The notes under the pieces were generated by a model. That model saw nothing but the letters and a program-made list of their open reading frames with translations, made no database searches and was not told the DNA's origin. Of a stretch of 64,000 nt of DNA, positions 33,934-41,729 are shown one piece after another. Numbering within the stretch: position 1 is the stretch's first letter; each line of letters begins with the position of its first letter. A program made the translations under genes and the position numbers. The stretch is from JANWHQ01 sp963775275 (lineage in GTDB: Bacteria; Pseudomonadota; Alphaproteobacteria; Caulobacterales; Caulobacteraceae), in the NCBI GenBank assembly GCA_963775275.1, contig CAVZII010000005.1, forward strand, positions 4,402,001-4,466,000, in the 5' to 3' direction.

Positions 33934-34737
33934 TCAGGTCACCGTCTCGGCGCTGTAGCGGGCGATCAGGCCCGTCCTGATGGCGTAGCGGTAGACGCTG
34001 GTGAAAAAGAGGCCGGCGAGCACGATGTAGAGCGCCGCCAGCCCCGCGCCGAAGGCGAGCAGCCCCATGGGCGCGCCATGGCCCAGGACGATGGAGCGCA
34101 TGCCCTCGAAGACGTAGGAGGGCGGCAGGGCCTTGGAGACCGCCTGCATCCACGGCGGCAGGGTGGAGAGCGGATAGAACACCCCGGCGAAGGGCGAAAT
34201 GATCGAGGGGATCGGCCAGATCAGCCACTCCGAGGCCGGGCCCAGGCGCAGGACCACGCCCATGGCGAAGATCCCGAGCGCGATGCCGGTCAGGAACAGG
34301 ACCAGCAGGAACGGGATGATGGCGAGGCCATAGCTCAGGATCGACAGGCCGAAGACGAGGCTGGCGAGCGCCAGCATGACCAGAAGGCCGACCAGGCTCG
34401 TGACCACGCCGCTGGTCACCAGACCGCCGATGTACTCGGGCGTCGACAGGGGCGTGGCGAAGACGTTCAGGAAGTTCCTCGACCAGACGTCCTCGAAGAA
34501 GGCCGTGGTCACCCCCTGCATGACCCGGGTGAGGAAGTCCCAGAGCAGGACCGCGCCCAGCAGGGCGGGCACGAAGTCGAAGCCGGGATGGGCGACGGAA
34601 TTCAGCCAGCGCGTGATGAAGCCCCACAGGACGATGTCGATGGCCGCCCAGGCGAAGAGCGGCACGACGCGCACGGGGCTGCCGCGCAACAGATAGACCT
34701 GGCGAAGCACGATGGCGCCGACGCGGGAGAGCCTCAT
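33934..34737 (-). CDS. ABC-2 type transporter permease
   Basis: 267 residues with six hydrophobic helices and the ABC-2 pattern: RQVYLLRGSPVRVVPLFAW at the N-terminus, VLLWDFLTRVMQGVTTAFFE, NVFATPLSTPEYIGGLV, and SPFAGVFYPLSTLPPWMQAV with ALPPSYVFEGMRSIV. Such permeases export drugs, polysaccharide or other substrates. Its cognate ATPase gene directly upstream is an internally deleted remnant; the intact ATPase lies 1.7 kb away at 36430-37197, next to a decayed copy of this permease. Confidence 0.88.
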   Translation of the reverse strand: MRLSRVGAIVLRQVYLLRGSPVRVVPLFAWAAIDIVLWGFITRWLNSVAHPGFDFVPALLGAVLLWDFLTRVMQGVTTAFFEDVWSRNFLNVFATPLSTPEYIGGLVTSGVVTSLVGLLVMLALASLVFGLSILSYGLAIIPFLLVLFLTGIALGIFAMGVVLRLGPASEWLIWPIPSIISPFAGVFYPLSTLPPWMQAVSKALPPSYVFEGMRSIVLGHGAPMGLLAFGAGLAALYIVLAGLFFTSVYRYAIRTGLIARYSAETVT

Positions 34738-34892
34738 GCCGGGTGCGCCTCCCCGTCGTGCAGGGCCTGGTGGGCGACGCTCCCTCCTCCTCTCACCTCC
34801 AAGGAGACGTGGTTGGCGGCCTGGAGGCCCGCGTCGTCCTTGCACGGGTCCGGGGCGGAAAGGACAGCGTTGGCGGCCGAGTCGGGGCGCAT
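34734..34892 (-). pseudogene. ABC ATPase remnant with large internal deletion
   Basis: A 52-codon frame whose first part (AVLSAPDPCKDDAGLQAANH, VSLEVRGG) matches the N-terminus of the intact ATPase at 36430 (VVLSARNLCKDYAGLKAVDH, VSFQVRGG), then jumps to its C-terminus (SVAHQALHDGEAHPA versus AVAHETLHGGEARPA). Walker A, signature and Walker B are all deleted. The stop overlaps the permease start exactly as in the intact copy. Confidence 0.85.
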
Positions 34893-34975
34893 CGGCCGTG
34901 TGTAGCGGAGGGCGTCGCCCGCCGCACCTGCCGGGCGGCGTCGTCAGCGGACGGACTGGACTTAGTGGGCATTGA

Positions 34976-35002
34976 AGATTAGTCTATGACGCAGATTAAT
35001 CT
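34976..35002. promoter_or_regulatory. Tandem AGATTAxTCT operator-like sites
   Basis: Two near-palindromic 10-mers, AGATTAGTCT (34976-34985) and AGATTAATCT (34993-35002), spaced 17 bp centre to centre, just upstream of the DUF2141 gene in a locally AT-rich patch. The winged-helix regulator encoded at the end of the same operon is a candidate binder (inference). Confidence 0.5.
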
Positions 35003-35023
35003 GACTACATGGGGAGGCTTGGC

Positions 35024-35491
35024 ATGCCTATGAAATTGAGCGCCGCGCTGGCCGTGACGGCGGCCCTGGCGGCAGGAGAGGCGACCGCGGCGACCGTGAC
35101 GGTCAAGCTGCACGGGCTGCGAAGCTCCGACGGCCAGGTCATGGTCGAGCTCTGCGACCAGAAGACCTACCTGCTTTACAGCTGCCCCGGCCGCCGGTTC
35201 ACGCCCGCGCAGGCCGGCGACATGAGCGTGCGGTACGAAGACGTGACGCCCGCCAGGTATGCCGTGACCGTCTTTCACGACGAGAACGGAGACGGCCATC
35301 TGAACTTCAGCAATGTCGGCATGCCGACCGAGGGCTGGGGCGCCAGCCGCGAGCCGAGGATCGTGGCCGGACCGCCTGCGTTCGACGACACCGCCGTGGA
35401 CGTCGGCGAGCCCGAGACGACCATCGACGTGCAGATGCACTATTCCAGCGCGACCGCCTCGCCGCCTGCAACGGCGGGAGGCGCCCGATGA
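35024..35491 (+). CDS. DUF2141 domain-containing secreted protein
   Basis: 155 residues from the ATG at 35024, preferred over 35009 because GGGGAGG lies 6 nt upstream. Signal peptide to GEATAA. The mature part follows the DUF2141 pattern: VTVKLHGLRSSDGQVMVELC, VRYEDVTPARYAVTVFHDEN, GDGHLNFSNVGMPTEGWGAS. Periplasmic or extracellular; function unknown. It begins a three-gene operon with a membrane protein and a winged-helix regulator, inserted between the two decayed ABC transporter copies. Confidence 0.85.
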   Translation: MPMKLSAALAVTAALAAGEATAATVTVKLHGLRSSDGQVMVELCDQKTYLLYSCPGRRFTPAQAGDMSVRYEDVTPARYAVTVFHDENGDGHLNFSNVGMPTEGWGASREPRIVAGPPAFDDTAVDVGEPETTIDVQMHYSSATASPPATAGGAR

Positions 35492-36021
35492 GTCCGGACC
35501 ACCGGGAGGCGGCCCAGGCGCTGGGCGAGATCGCCCGCGCCGAACGACGGACTGAGGCCTTCGACGCCTACCAGCGCGTCGGGCGCGCGCTCGTCGTGTG
35601 GGGATGCGTCTGGGCCGCCGGCAATGCCTCGAGCGCCTGCTGGCCCACCCTGACCGGGCTGATCTGGACGGGCGCGGTCGCCACCGGGATCATCGCGAGC
35701 CTGGCGGCCCGCGCCGACCGTCGCGTGGAGCCCAGGATGCTGGCGGCCGCGGCCGCGGGATTCGGCTTCCTGCTCCTAACCTCGATCATCCTGCCGCCGC
35801 GCTCGAGCGCCGACTGGAACGCCTTCGTGTCGCTGCTGGCGGCGAGCTGCCTGGTCCTGCTCGGCATCTGGAAAGGCGCCCGCTTCGCCGCCGTGGGCCT
35901 GTTCCTGGCGGCCTTCACCCTCGCCGGCTACTTCGGGCTCAGGGCCCACTTCGAGCTTTGGATGGCGGCGGTGGGCGGCGGCGCCCTGGTCGTGGTCGGG
36001 CTGTGGCTGCAGAAGCTCTGA
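35488..36021 (+). CDS. Multi-pass membrane protein paired with regulator
   Basis: 177 residues. A charged N-terminus (EIARAERRTEAFDAYQRVGR) is followed by about five hydrophobic helices, ending GGGALVVVGLWLQKL. It overlaps the DUF2141 gene by 4 bp and precedes a winged-helix regulator by 2 bp. Membrane proteins of this size commonly pair with such ArsR/MarR-like regulators; the role is unknown. Confidence 0.75.
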   Translation: MSPDHREAAQALGEIARAERRTEAFDAYQRVGRALVVWGCVWAAGNASSACWPTLTGLIWTGAVATGIIASLAARADRRVEPRMLAAAAAGFGFLLLTSIILPPRSSADWNAFVSLLAASCLVLLGIWKGARFAAVGLFLAAFTLAGYFGLRAHFELWMAAVGGGALVVVGLWLQKL

Positions 36022-36023
36022 GC

Positions 36024-36320
36024 ATGGCCGCGGCGAACGACATCATCCATCAGCCCGTGCGCCTCAGAATCCTCGCGGCGCTCAACGCGGCCCGTCCCAT
36101 GCCGATCGAGTTCTCGCGCCTGAAGCTGATCACCGAGGCCACCAACGGCAATCTCGGGTCGCATCTCTCGACGCTGGAAAGCGCCGGCTACGTCCGGCTG
36201 GAGAAGGACTTCGCCCACAAGCGCCCGCGGACCCGGGCGTTCCTGACGGGCGAGGGACGCCGCGCGCTCGAGGCGCACCTCTCGTTCCTGCGGGACATCA
36301 TCGACGCGGCAGGCGGATGA
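36024..36320 (+). CDS. Winged-helix transcriptional regulator
   Basis: 98 residues: IIHQPVRLRILAALNAARPM, FSRLKLITEATNGNLGSHLS and TLESAGYVRLEKDFAHKRPR then TRAFLTGEGRRALEAHL form a complete winged helix of the kind annotated as transcriptional regulator or HTH_34. It probably regulates its own operon through the AGATTAxTCT sites at 34976-35002. Confidence 0.83.
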   Translation: MAAANDIIHQPVRLRILAALNAARPMPIEFSRLKLITEATNGNLGSHLSTLESAGYVRLEKDFAHKRPRTRAFLTGEGRRALEAHLSFLRDIIDAAGG

Positions 36321-36340
36321 GCCCGGCCCGCCCTCATCGG

Positions 36341-36433
36341 CGCCCAGGCGAAGAGCGGCACGACGCGCACGGGGCTGCCGCGCAACAGGTAGACCTGGCG
36401 AAGCACGATGGCGGCGACGCGGGAGAGCCTCAT
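36341..36433 (-). pseudogene. ABC-2 permease remnant (first 31 codons)
   Basis: Reads MRLSRVAAIVLRQVYLLRGS then PVRVVPLFAWA, identical at all but one residue to the start of the intact permease at 34737, then diverges at 36341. It sits directly downstream of the intact ATPase with the same ATGA overlap, showing that this copy of the transporter lost its permease. Confidence 0.88.
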
Positions 36434-37197
36434 GCGGGACGGGCCTCCCCGCCGTGCAGGGTCTCGTGGGCGACCGCGACGAAGAGGTCCTCGAGCGTCT
36501 TCTCGCCATGCTCGCGAGTGAGGGTCCTGGGATCGCCCTCGAGCAGGATCCGGCCGCGCGAGAGGAAGAGCACGCGGTCGCAGACCTCCTCGACCTCGTA
36601 CATGTTGTGGCTGGTCCACAGGACGCCGCCCTGCCCCTTGCGGGCGAAATCGGTGATCCGGGCGCGGATGTCCCGCGCGGTGGAGGGGTCGATGGAGGCG
36701 GTCGGCTCGTCGAGAAGCAGCAGGCGTGGCTTGTTGAGCATCGCCTTGGCCAGGGACACGCGGGTCTGCTCACCCGAAGACAGCACGCCGCACTTGGTCC
36801 GGCGGAACCGGACGAGATCGAACTCCTCGAGCAGCTCCTCGATCCGCGCCGAGAGGCCCTCGACGCAGTAGATCATGCCGAAGACGCGAAGGTTCTGCTC
36901 GACGGTCAGGTTGCCCGGCAGCGGGGCGTAGACGGCGGCGAAGTTGGTGCGCGACAGGGCCTGCGAGCGCCGCCGCTCGACGTCCAGGCCCTCGATGAGG
37001 ATGCGTCCGGCGGTGGGCTCGAGCACGCCCAGGACCATGCTGATGATGGTGGTCTTGCCCGCGCCGTTGGGCCCGACGAGGCCGACGATCTCCCCGCCCC
37101 TCACCTGAAAGGAGACATGGTCGACGGCCTTGAGGCCCGCGTAGTCCTTGCAAAGGTTGCGGGCGGACAGGACGACGTCGGCCACGTCAGCGCTCAT
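36430..37197 (-). CDS. ABC transporter ATP-binding protein
   Basis: 255 residues: Walker A GLVGPNGAGKTTIISM, signature LSSGEQTRVSLAKAML, Walker B RLLLLDEPTASIDPS and switch His in LWTSHNMYEVEEV. The sequence resembles the CcmA/multidrug branch that pairs with ABC-2 permeases. Its adjacent permease is truncated; it may now serve the intact permease at 33934. The start overlaps the stop of the downstream Bcr/CflA gene region by 4 bp. Confidence 0.92.
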   Translation of the reverse strand: MSADVADVVLSARNLCKDYAGLKAVDHVSFQVRGGEIVGLVGPNGAGKTTIISMVLGVLEPTAGRILIEGLDVERRRSQALSRTNFAAVYAPLPGNLTVEQNLRVFGMIYCVEGLSARIEELLEEFDLVRFRRTKCGVLSSGEQTRVSLAKAMLNKPRLLLLDEPTASIDPSTARDIRARITDFARKGQGGVLWTSHNMYEVEEVCDRVLFLSRGRILLEGDPRTLTREHGEKTLEDLFVAVAHETLHGGEARPA

Positions 37198-38474
37198 GAC
37201 GCCCGTCTAGCCGCAGTTGGACGGCGCGGCGACAGCAGAAGCTTGTAGGAGAGCAAGACCAGGACGCCCACCCCGGCCATGATCAGGGCCATGGGCCGGG
37301 GCGTGCCGTCGGCCAGCAGGCCCGTCAACGCGCCTGACAGCGAGCCCAGCCCCATGCTGACACAGCCCATGACGGCCGACGCCGCCCCGGCCTTGTGGGG
37401 GAAATCCTCGAGCGCGCCGGCGGCGGCGTTGGCCTGGTTGGCGCCGATGCATCCCACATAGAAGAAGATCGGCGCCGCAATGCCCGCCAGGCCAGCGAAG
37501 CCGGTGACGCCCGTCACGGCCAGGGCCAGCCCGGCCAGGAAGACGACCAGGCAGCCGGCGCCCAGCATCCGTTCGACCCCGTGGCGGCGCACCAGGACGC
37601 CATTCAGCGCCGCCCCGCCCATCATGGCCAGGGAGTTGACGCCGAAGAGCAGGCCGTAGGCCTGGGGCGGGACGTGGAAGATCTCGATGTAGATGAAGGG
37701 CGTGCCGGAGATGTAGGCGAACATGCCCGCGCCGGTGAGGCCGGCCGGCAGGACGTGGCCGAGATAGCGACGGTTGGTCAGAAGCTCGCCGTACCCCGCG
37801 AGCATCTGGACCGGACGCAGCGCCTTGCGACGCTCAGGCGGAAGGGTCTCGGGCAGGAGGAAGGCGAGGAGGAGGCAGACCGCCGCGAAGGCGGCGAGGC
37901 AGCCGAACAGGAGCCGCCAGGAGCCGAACCGCATGAGCTGGCCGCCGATCAGCGGCGCGAGCAGGGGCGCGAGCGCACCGACCAAAGCCATGAGCGAGCG
38001 GACCCTCGCCCCCTCTTCGCGCTGGAAGAGGTCTCGGACCATGGCAGACCCCAGGACCGGCAGGGCGCAGCCGCCGAGCGCCTGCAGGATTCGCCAGCCG
38101 ATCAGGGCCGGGATGGATGGGGCGAGCGCGCAGCCGACGGTGGCGATCAGATAGAGGCCGAGCCCGATCAGGATCGGATTGCGCCGTCCGAACCGATCGC
38201 CGATCGGGCCCCAGGCGAGCTGGCCGAGAGCGAAGCCGATCAGGAAGGCGGACAGGGTGAGCTGGACCCCCGCCTCGCCCGAGCCGAACGCCCGCGCGAT
38301 GGTCGGCAGGGCCGGCAGGTAGAGGTCCACCGACAGCGGCGTCGCCCACTGCAGAAGCGTCAACAGCAGGATGATGGCGGCGGAACTCGATACTCGGCGG
38401 CCCGCGTGCAACCCCGATGGAGCGCTCAAGATATCGGCCTGCGCGGTCGAGCTGGGCCCCGCCACGTCAACCAT
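37194..38474 (-). CDS. Bcr/CflA family multidrug efflux MFS transporter
   Basis: About 426 residues from the ATG at 38474. Twelve helices and Bcr/CflA motifs: TPLSVDLYLPALPTIARAFG, GQLAWGPIGDRFGRRNPIL, LGGCALPVLGSAMVRDLF and YISGTPFIYIEIFHV. The family exports bicyclomycin, sulfonamides or chloramphenicol-like compounds. The start is uncertain: GGGAG abuts the ATG, so a nearby downstream start is possible. The 3' end overlaps the ABC ATPase start by 4 bp, so the two are likely co-transcribed. Confidence 0.9.
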   Translation of the reverse strand: MVDVAGPSSTAQADILSAPSGLHAGRRVSSSAAIILLLTLLQWATPLSVDLYLPALPTIARAFGSGEAGVQLTLSAFLIGFALGQLAWGPIGDRFGRRNPILIGLGLYLIATVGCALAPSIPALIGWRILQALGGCALPVLGSAMVRDLFQREEGARVRSLMALVGALAPLLAPLIGGQLMRFGSWRLLFGCLAAFAAVCLLLAFLLPETLPPERRKALRPVQMLAGYGELLTNRRYLGHVLPAGLTGAGMFAYISGTPFIYIEIFHVPPQAYGLLFGVNSLAMMGGAALNGVLVRRHGVERMLGAGCLVVFLAGLALAVTGVTGFAGLAGIAAPIFFYVGCIGANQANAAAGALEDFPHKAGAASAVMGCVSMGLGSLSGALTGLLADGTPRPMALIMAGVGVLVLLSYKLLLSPRRPTAARRAS

Positions 38475-38614
38475 CTCCCGCAAGGGGAGCGGGACGCCTG
38501 ACCCACACTGACAGCGGCAACGGTTCGCAAACCGGTCGGCCCCCAAGATGCTCCAGCCCTCGGCCAGGATAACGGCCGCGCCCTGCTTGCATAGGTGCGG
38601 CGGGCCACTCGCCC

Positions 38615-38631
38615 CTGGCACGAATCCTGCC
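38615..38631 (+). promoter_or_regulatory. Sigma-54-type promoter for the acyltransferase
   Basis: CTGGCACGAATCCTGCC matches the -24/-12 consensus (YTGGCACG-N4-TTGCW) at all key positions except one T, with the GG-to-GC spacing of 10. It lies 49 bp before the GTG start, consistent with a short leader. Confidence 0.55.
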
Positions 38632-38679
38632 TCTCGAGAGGCGAATTCGCCGCAACCGTCCTATTTAGAGCCAAAACCC

Positions 38680-39795
38680 GTGCCCCAGAACCTCAAGCCC
38701 CTGACCGCGCTGCGCTTCTTCGCCGCGATCTGGGTCGTGGGATTCCACTACTGGCCCCACCTGACGGCCGCGCCCATGCCGGTCTGGCAGGCCAAGGGAT
38801 ACCTGGGGGTGGAGCTGTTCTTCGTGCTCTCGGGCTTCATCCTCTCGCACGTCTACCTGGAAGCGCACGGGACCGGCCGGTTCAGCTACCGGAGCTTCAT
38901 CTGGGCGCGCCTGGCGCGGATCTATCCGCTGCACCTGCTCACCCTGGCCGGCGTGGGGCTCCTGGCCCTGGCGGCCGCCGTCATCGGCCTGGATTTGGGC
39001 GGCAAGGTGCTGATCTGGAGCTCGCTTCCCGCCGAGCTGACCTTGACCCACGCCTGGGGCCTCGGCCAGGGCGGGGGCTGGAACCATCCTTCATGGTCGA
39101 TCTCGGCGGAATGGTTCGCCTATCTGACCTTCCCGCTCTTCGCCTGGGCGGCCTGGCGCATGCGCGCGCGGCCCTGGCTGGCGGCCGGCCTGGCGCTCGT
39201 CCTGGTGTTCGCGATGGACGTCGGCTTCCGGGCCTGGACCGGCCAGCTCCTGACCCTGCAGACCCTCACATTCGGCTTCCTGAGGATCGTCCCCTGCTTC
39301 GCCTATGGCGCCGCAGCCTATCTGATATGGCGCACACGCCCCATCCGCACCGAGCGGACCGCGTTGGCGACGACCGCGGCCTCGACCCTCGCCGTGATCG
39401 CGGCCGCCGCGCTCGGCGCGCCAGACCCGGTCATGGTCGCCCTGTTCGGCCCGCTGATCCTGTCGCTGGGCGCCCTGTCGAGCACCGGCTCGCGACTGCT
39501 CACCCAGTCCGTCTGGGTCTGGCTCGGCGAGGTCAGCTTCGCGGTCTACATGGTCTGCATCCCCTGGCTGCTGGTCTTCGGCAAGCTGGCCGACCGGCTG
39601 CTGCACCTGGAGGGCGGGCCGATGCCCTGGCCGCTCTGGGCCCTGATGTTCGCCGGCGTCGTGCCTGTCGCGGCCCTGGCGCACCACCTGGTCGAGCTGC
39701 CCGCGCGCACCGCGATGCGGCGGTGGGAGGCGCGGCGACGCGTCCGCTCCCGGCCGGCCGAAGCCCTGGAAGCCGCGCCCGCTTCGGCGGCATGA
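38680..39795 (+). CDS. Acyltransferase 3 (OafA/YrhL-type) membrane protein
   Basis: 371 residues from the GTG at 38680. LKPLTALRFFAAIWVVGFHYWP contains the catalytic-type His of the family; ELFFVLSGFILSHVY and FIWARLARIYPLHLL (R-x10-H pattern) follow, then eight or more helices, e.g. PSWSISAEWFAYLTFPL and WLGEVSFAVYMVCIPWLL. Such enzymes O-acylate surface polysaccharide, lipid or peptidoglycan components. A sigma-54-like promoter upstream suggests control together with cell-surface or developmental genes, which is an inference. Confidence 0.88.
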   Translation: MPQNLKPLTALRFFAAIWVVGFHYWPHLTAAPMPVWQAKGYLGVELFFVLSGFILSHVYLEAHGTGRFSYRSFIWARLARIYPLHLLTLAGVGLLALAAAVIGLDLGGKVLIWSSLPAELTLTHAWGLGQGGGWNHPSWSISAEWFAYLTFPLFAWAAWRMRARPWLAAGLALVLVFAMDVGFRAWTGQLLTLQTLTFGFLRIVPCFAYGAAAYLIWRTRPIRTERTALATTAASTLAVIAAAALGAPDPVMVALFGPLILSLGALSSTGSRLLTQSVWVWLGEVSFAVYMVCIPWLLVFGKLADRLLHLEGGPMPWPLWALMFAGVVPVAALAHHLVELPARTAMRRWEARRRVRSRPAEALEAAPASAA

Positions 39796-39805
39796 GCCGT
39801 CCGGC

Positions 39806-39954
39806 CTAGTGTCCCGACTCCGACGTTTGCAACCGCCTGCGGCGACATCGAACGAACGTCAGAGTCGATAAGGACACTAGTGAGGTTTACGAACCTGACG
39901 TTCGTCACTGCGGTCGCCCCAAGGGATGGACGAACGTCAGGTTCACCTCACTAG
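39806..39954. repeat. CTAG twin-hairpin element, family 2 (149 bp)
   Basis: Hairpin C (39806-39880) and hairpin D (39877-39954) share the central CTAG. Outer stems are CTAGTGTCC (C) and CTAGTGAGG (D); the same one-sided bulges ATAA and TTTAC seen in hairpins A and B are kept; inner stems carry GACGTTCG instead of GAAGTTCG. This conservation of bulges with changed inner stems shows a common architecture. Confidence 0.88.
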
Positions 39955-40049
39955 CGGCGGCGGAAGGCCATCACCAGGGTGGCCAGCGCCGTCACGATCC
40001 CGGCGACGGCCGAACCCATCTCTATGAAGAAGCGCGTGTGGTGGTGCAT
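39951..40049 (-). CDS. Small single-helix membrane protein (32 aa)
   Basis: Reads MHHHTRFFIEMGSAVAGIVT then ALATLVMAFRRR and a TAG stop. The hydrophobic helix flanked by His/Arg residues looks like a genuine small membrane protein. The stop TAG is part of the CTAG that ends the family-2 hairpin element. A terminator-like hairpin lies 42 bp upstream of its start. The ribosome-binding site is weak, so this is tentative. Confidence 0.45.
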   Translation of the reverse strand: MHHHTRFFIEMGSAVAGIVTALATLVMAFRRR

Positions 40050-40090
40050 GGGTCGGTCTTGAACCCCCCAAAGGCCCCTGACGCGCGAAA

Positions 40091-40116
40091 GCGGCCGAGG
40101 CGAGCCCCTCGGCCGC
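40091..40116. terminator. Strong stem-loop between cytochrome-porin and small ORF
   Basis: A perfect 10-bp stem GCGGCCGAGG / CCTCGGCCGC with a 6-nt loop lies 59 bp past the stop of the cytochrome-porin gene. No long T-run follows in either direction; it may act as a transcription attenuator or RNA 3'-end stabiliser. Confidence 0.6.
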
Positions 40117-40174
40117 AGTCTAGCGGAAAGCGGCGCGGCGCTGAAGCTGGTTAACTCCAGCGCCGTGCGCGCGG

Positions 40175-41533
40175 TCAGAACGCAAGCCAGCTGAACAGCC
40201 GCACGGTGTCGTTGTCCGAGGCGTTGCGGCCGGCCCCGTCAAAGTTGCTGCGGGCGCCTTCGAAGGTCGCGTAGGCGGTGTACTGCATGCCCACGCGGAA
40301 GTTCACCCGCCGCCCGAAGGGGGAATGGCCGTCGCCCCAGGGCGTATAGTCGAGCTGGAAGGTGGCGCCGGAGCTGTCCGGCGCGGCGGTGCGGTTGTCG
40401 GCGTAGAGCAAGGGGTCCTTGGAGCCCCAGGTGTCGAAGCCGCCGACGCTCAGGCCGACCTTGCCTTTCCAGTAGTAGCTGACATCGGCCCTCAGATCCT
40501 CGAGCGAGTGGTTGACGTTCGCCGCCGCGCCCATGAGTTCGGAGGCGTGCAGCCTCTGGTTCTCGTGGGTGTAGCGGGCGTTGAAGGTCAGGGCGTTCCC
40601 GCCGGGCGTGAACAGCTGGTAGGAGCCGTCGATGCCGAGGTCGGCGTAGTCGTCGGTCCCCGCGCTCGCATCACGGCCGGGATAGAGGTTGGCCCACAGC
40701 GCAAAGGCGCCGACCTCGAAGTTCTGCATCCCCCGCGTGCGCTGATAGGCGACCCGCAGATAGGGCGCCGCGCCGTGGATGCGGCTGGTGTCGGCCGGAT
40801 CGACGCCGACGGCCCTGAGGAAGCCCGGCGAGCCGGACGCGTAGGCGCCGCCTTCCAGATAGACCTGGTTGTTCCACCAGACATAGCCGGTCATGCCGAT
40901 GACGTTCTGGGCCAGGGCGTCGTTCAGCAACGGCGCCTCGGCCGGCCCCGGCGCAAGGTCCGAGCCGGTGTAGGGGAAGCCCCAGGCCGGCAGGGTGTTC
41001 CAGGGATCCTGCACGCCCGGCGAGTTGTTGAGGCTGAGTCCCAGAACGGCGTTCTTGCCGCCGATCGCCTTGGTGGTGACCGCCCGCATGTCGATGTTGT
41101 CCCAGGAGAACGAGCGGCCGACGCCGTCATAGGTGGTCTGGGAGAACACGCCGAAGTGCGAGCCGACCCCGCCAGCGATGAACAGGCTGACCTGATCGAG
41201 CGTCGTGTTGTCGTTGACGCCGTAATGGTCGGCCGGCGGGGCCGGCTGGTCCTCAGCGGTCTGCACATAGGACGCCACCGCCATCATCGACAGCGGCACA
41301 TTGAACGGAGTGGTGCGGGGCGTGTAGCCGCGCAGCTTGAACTCACGCCCGAACGGCGTGAGCTGCGGCCCGAAGCCGCCGACGTGACAGGCCGCGCAGG
41401 GCTGGCCTGTCTGGTCTGCGAAGGCCGGTACGGCATGGGCGCGCCCGAAGCTCAGCGCCAGCGCGATGAAGCCGATGAGGATCGGACCTGCCCGCCCCCA
41501 CGACAGGCCAACACAGGTGGAAAAGGTACGCAT
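40175..41533 (-). CDS. Monohaem cytochrome-porin fusion protein
   Basis: 452 residues: signal peptide to RAHAVPAF, one haem motif CAACH at 46-50 in GQPCAACHVGGFGPQLTPFG, and then about 400 residues of alternating amphipathic strands ending ASDNDTVRLFSWLAF with the terminal Phe typical of outer-membrane barrels. An N-terminal c-haem fused to a porin is the layout of Cyc2-type outer-membrane cytochromes, which pass electrons across the outer membrane. Similar proteins are often annotated only as cytochrome c. Electron transfer to or from an extracellular partner is an inference. Confidence 0.75.
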   Translation of the reverse strand: MRTFSTCVGLSWGRAGPILIGFIALALSFGRAHAVPAFADQTGQPCAACHVGGFGPQLTPFGREFKLRGYTPRTTPFNVPLSMMAVASYVQTAEDQPAPPADHYGVNDNTTLDQVSLFIAGGVGSHFGVFSQTTYDGVGRSFSWDNIDMRAVTTKAIGGKNAVLGLSLNNSPGVQDPWNTLPAWGFPYTGSDLAPGPAEAPLLNDALAQNVIGMTGYVWWNNQVYLEGGAYASGSPGFLRAVGVDPADTSRIHGAAPYLRVAYQRTRGMQNFEVGAFALWANLYPGRDASAGTDDYADLGIDGSYQLFTPGGNALTFNARYTHENQRLHASELMGAAANVNHSLEDLRADVSYYWKGKVGLSVGGFDTWGSKDPLLYADNRTAAPDSSGATFQLDYTPWGDGHSPFGRRVNFRVGMQYTAYATFEGARSNFDGAGRNASDNDTVRLFSWLAF

Positions 41534-41729
41534 GACAGCCTCCAGAAAATCCTGAACGCCGATCTAGTCCTGCGGTCCAAGCTGCGCTTTGAGCCGCATC
41601 AACCGGACGATCCAAACGCGAGCCTTTCCACCTCAGTCCCCGACGACATGAAGGCGAATTCGTCGGCGTCGCGCCATCGGCTCAGCCGCCCGGAGAACGA
41701 TCGTGCGGCGCCGCCGCCTCGACGCCGGC

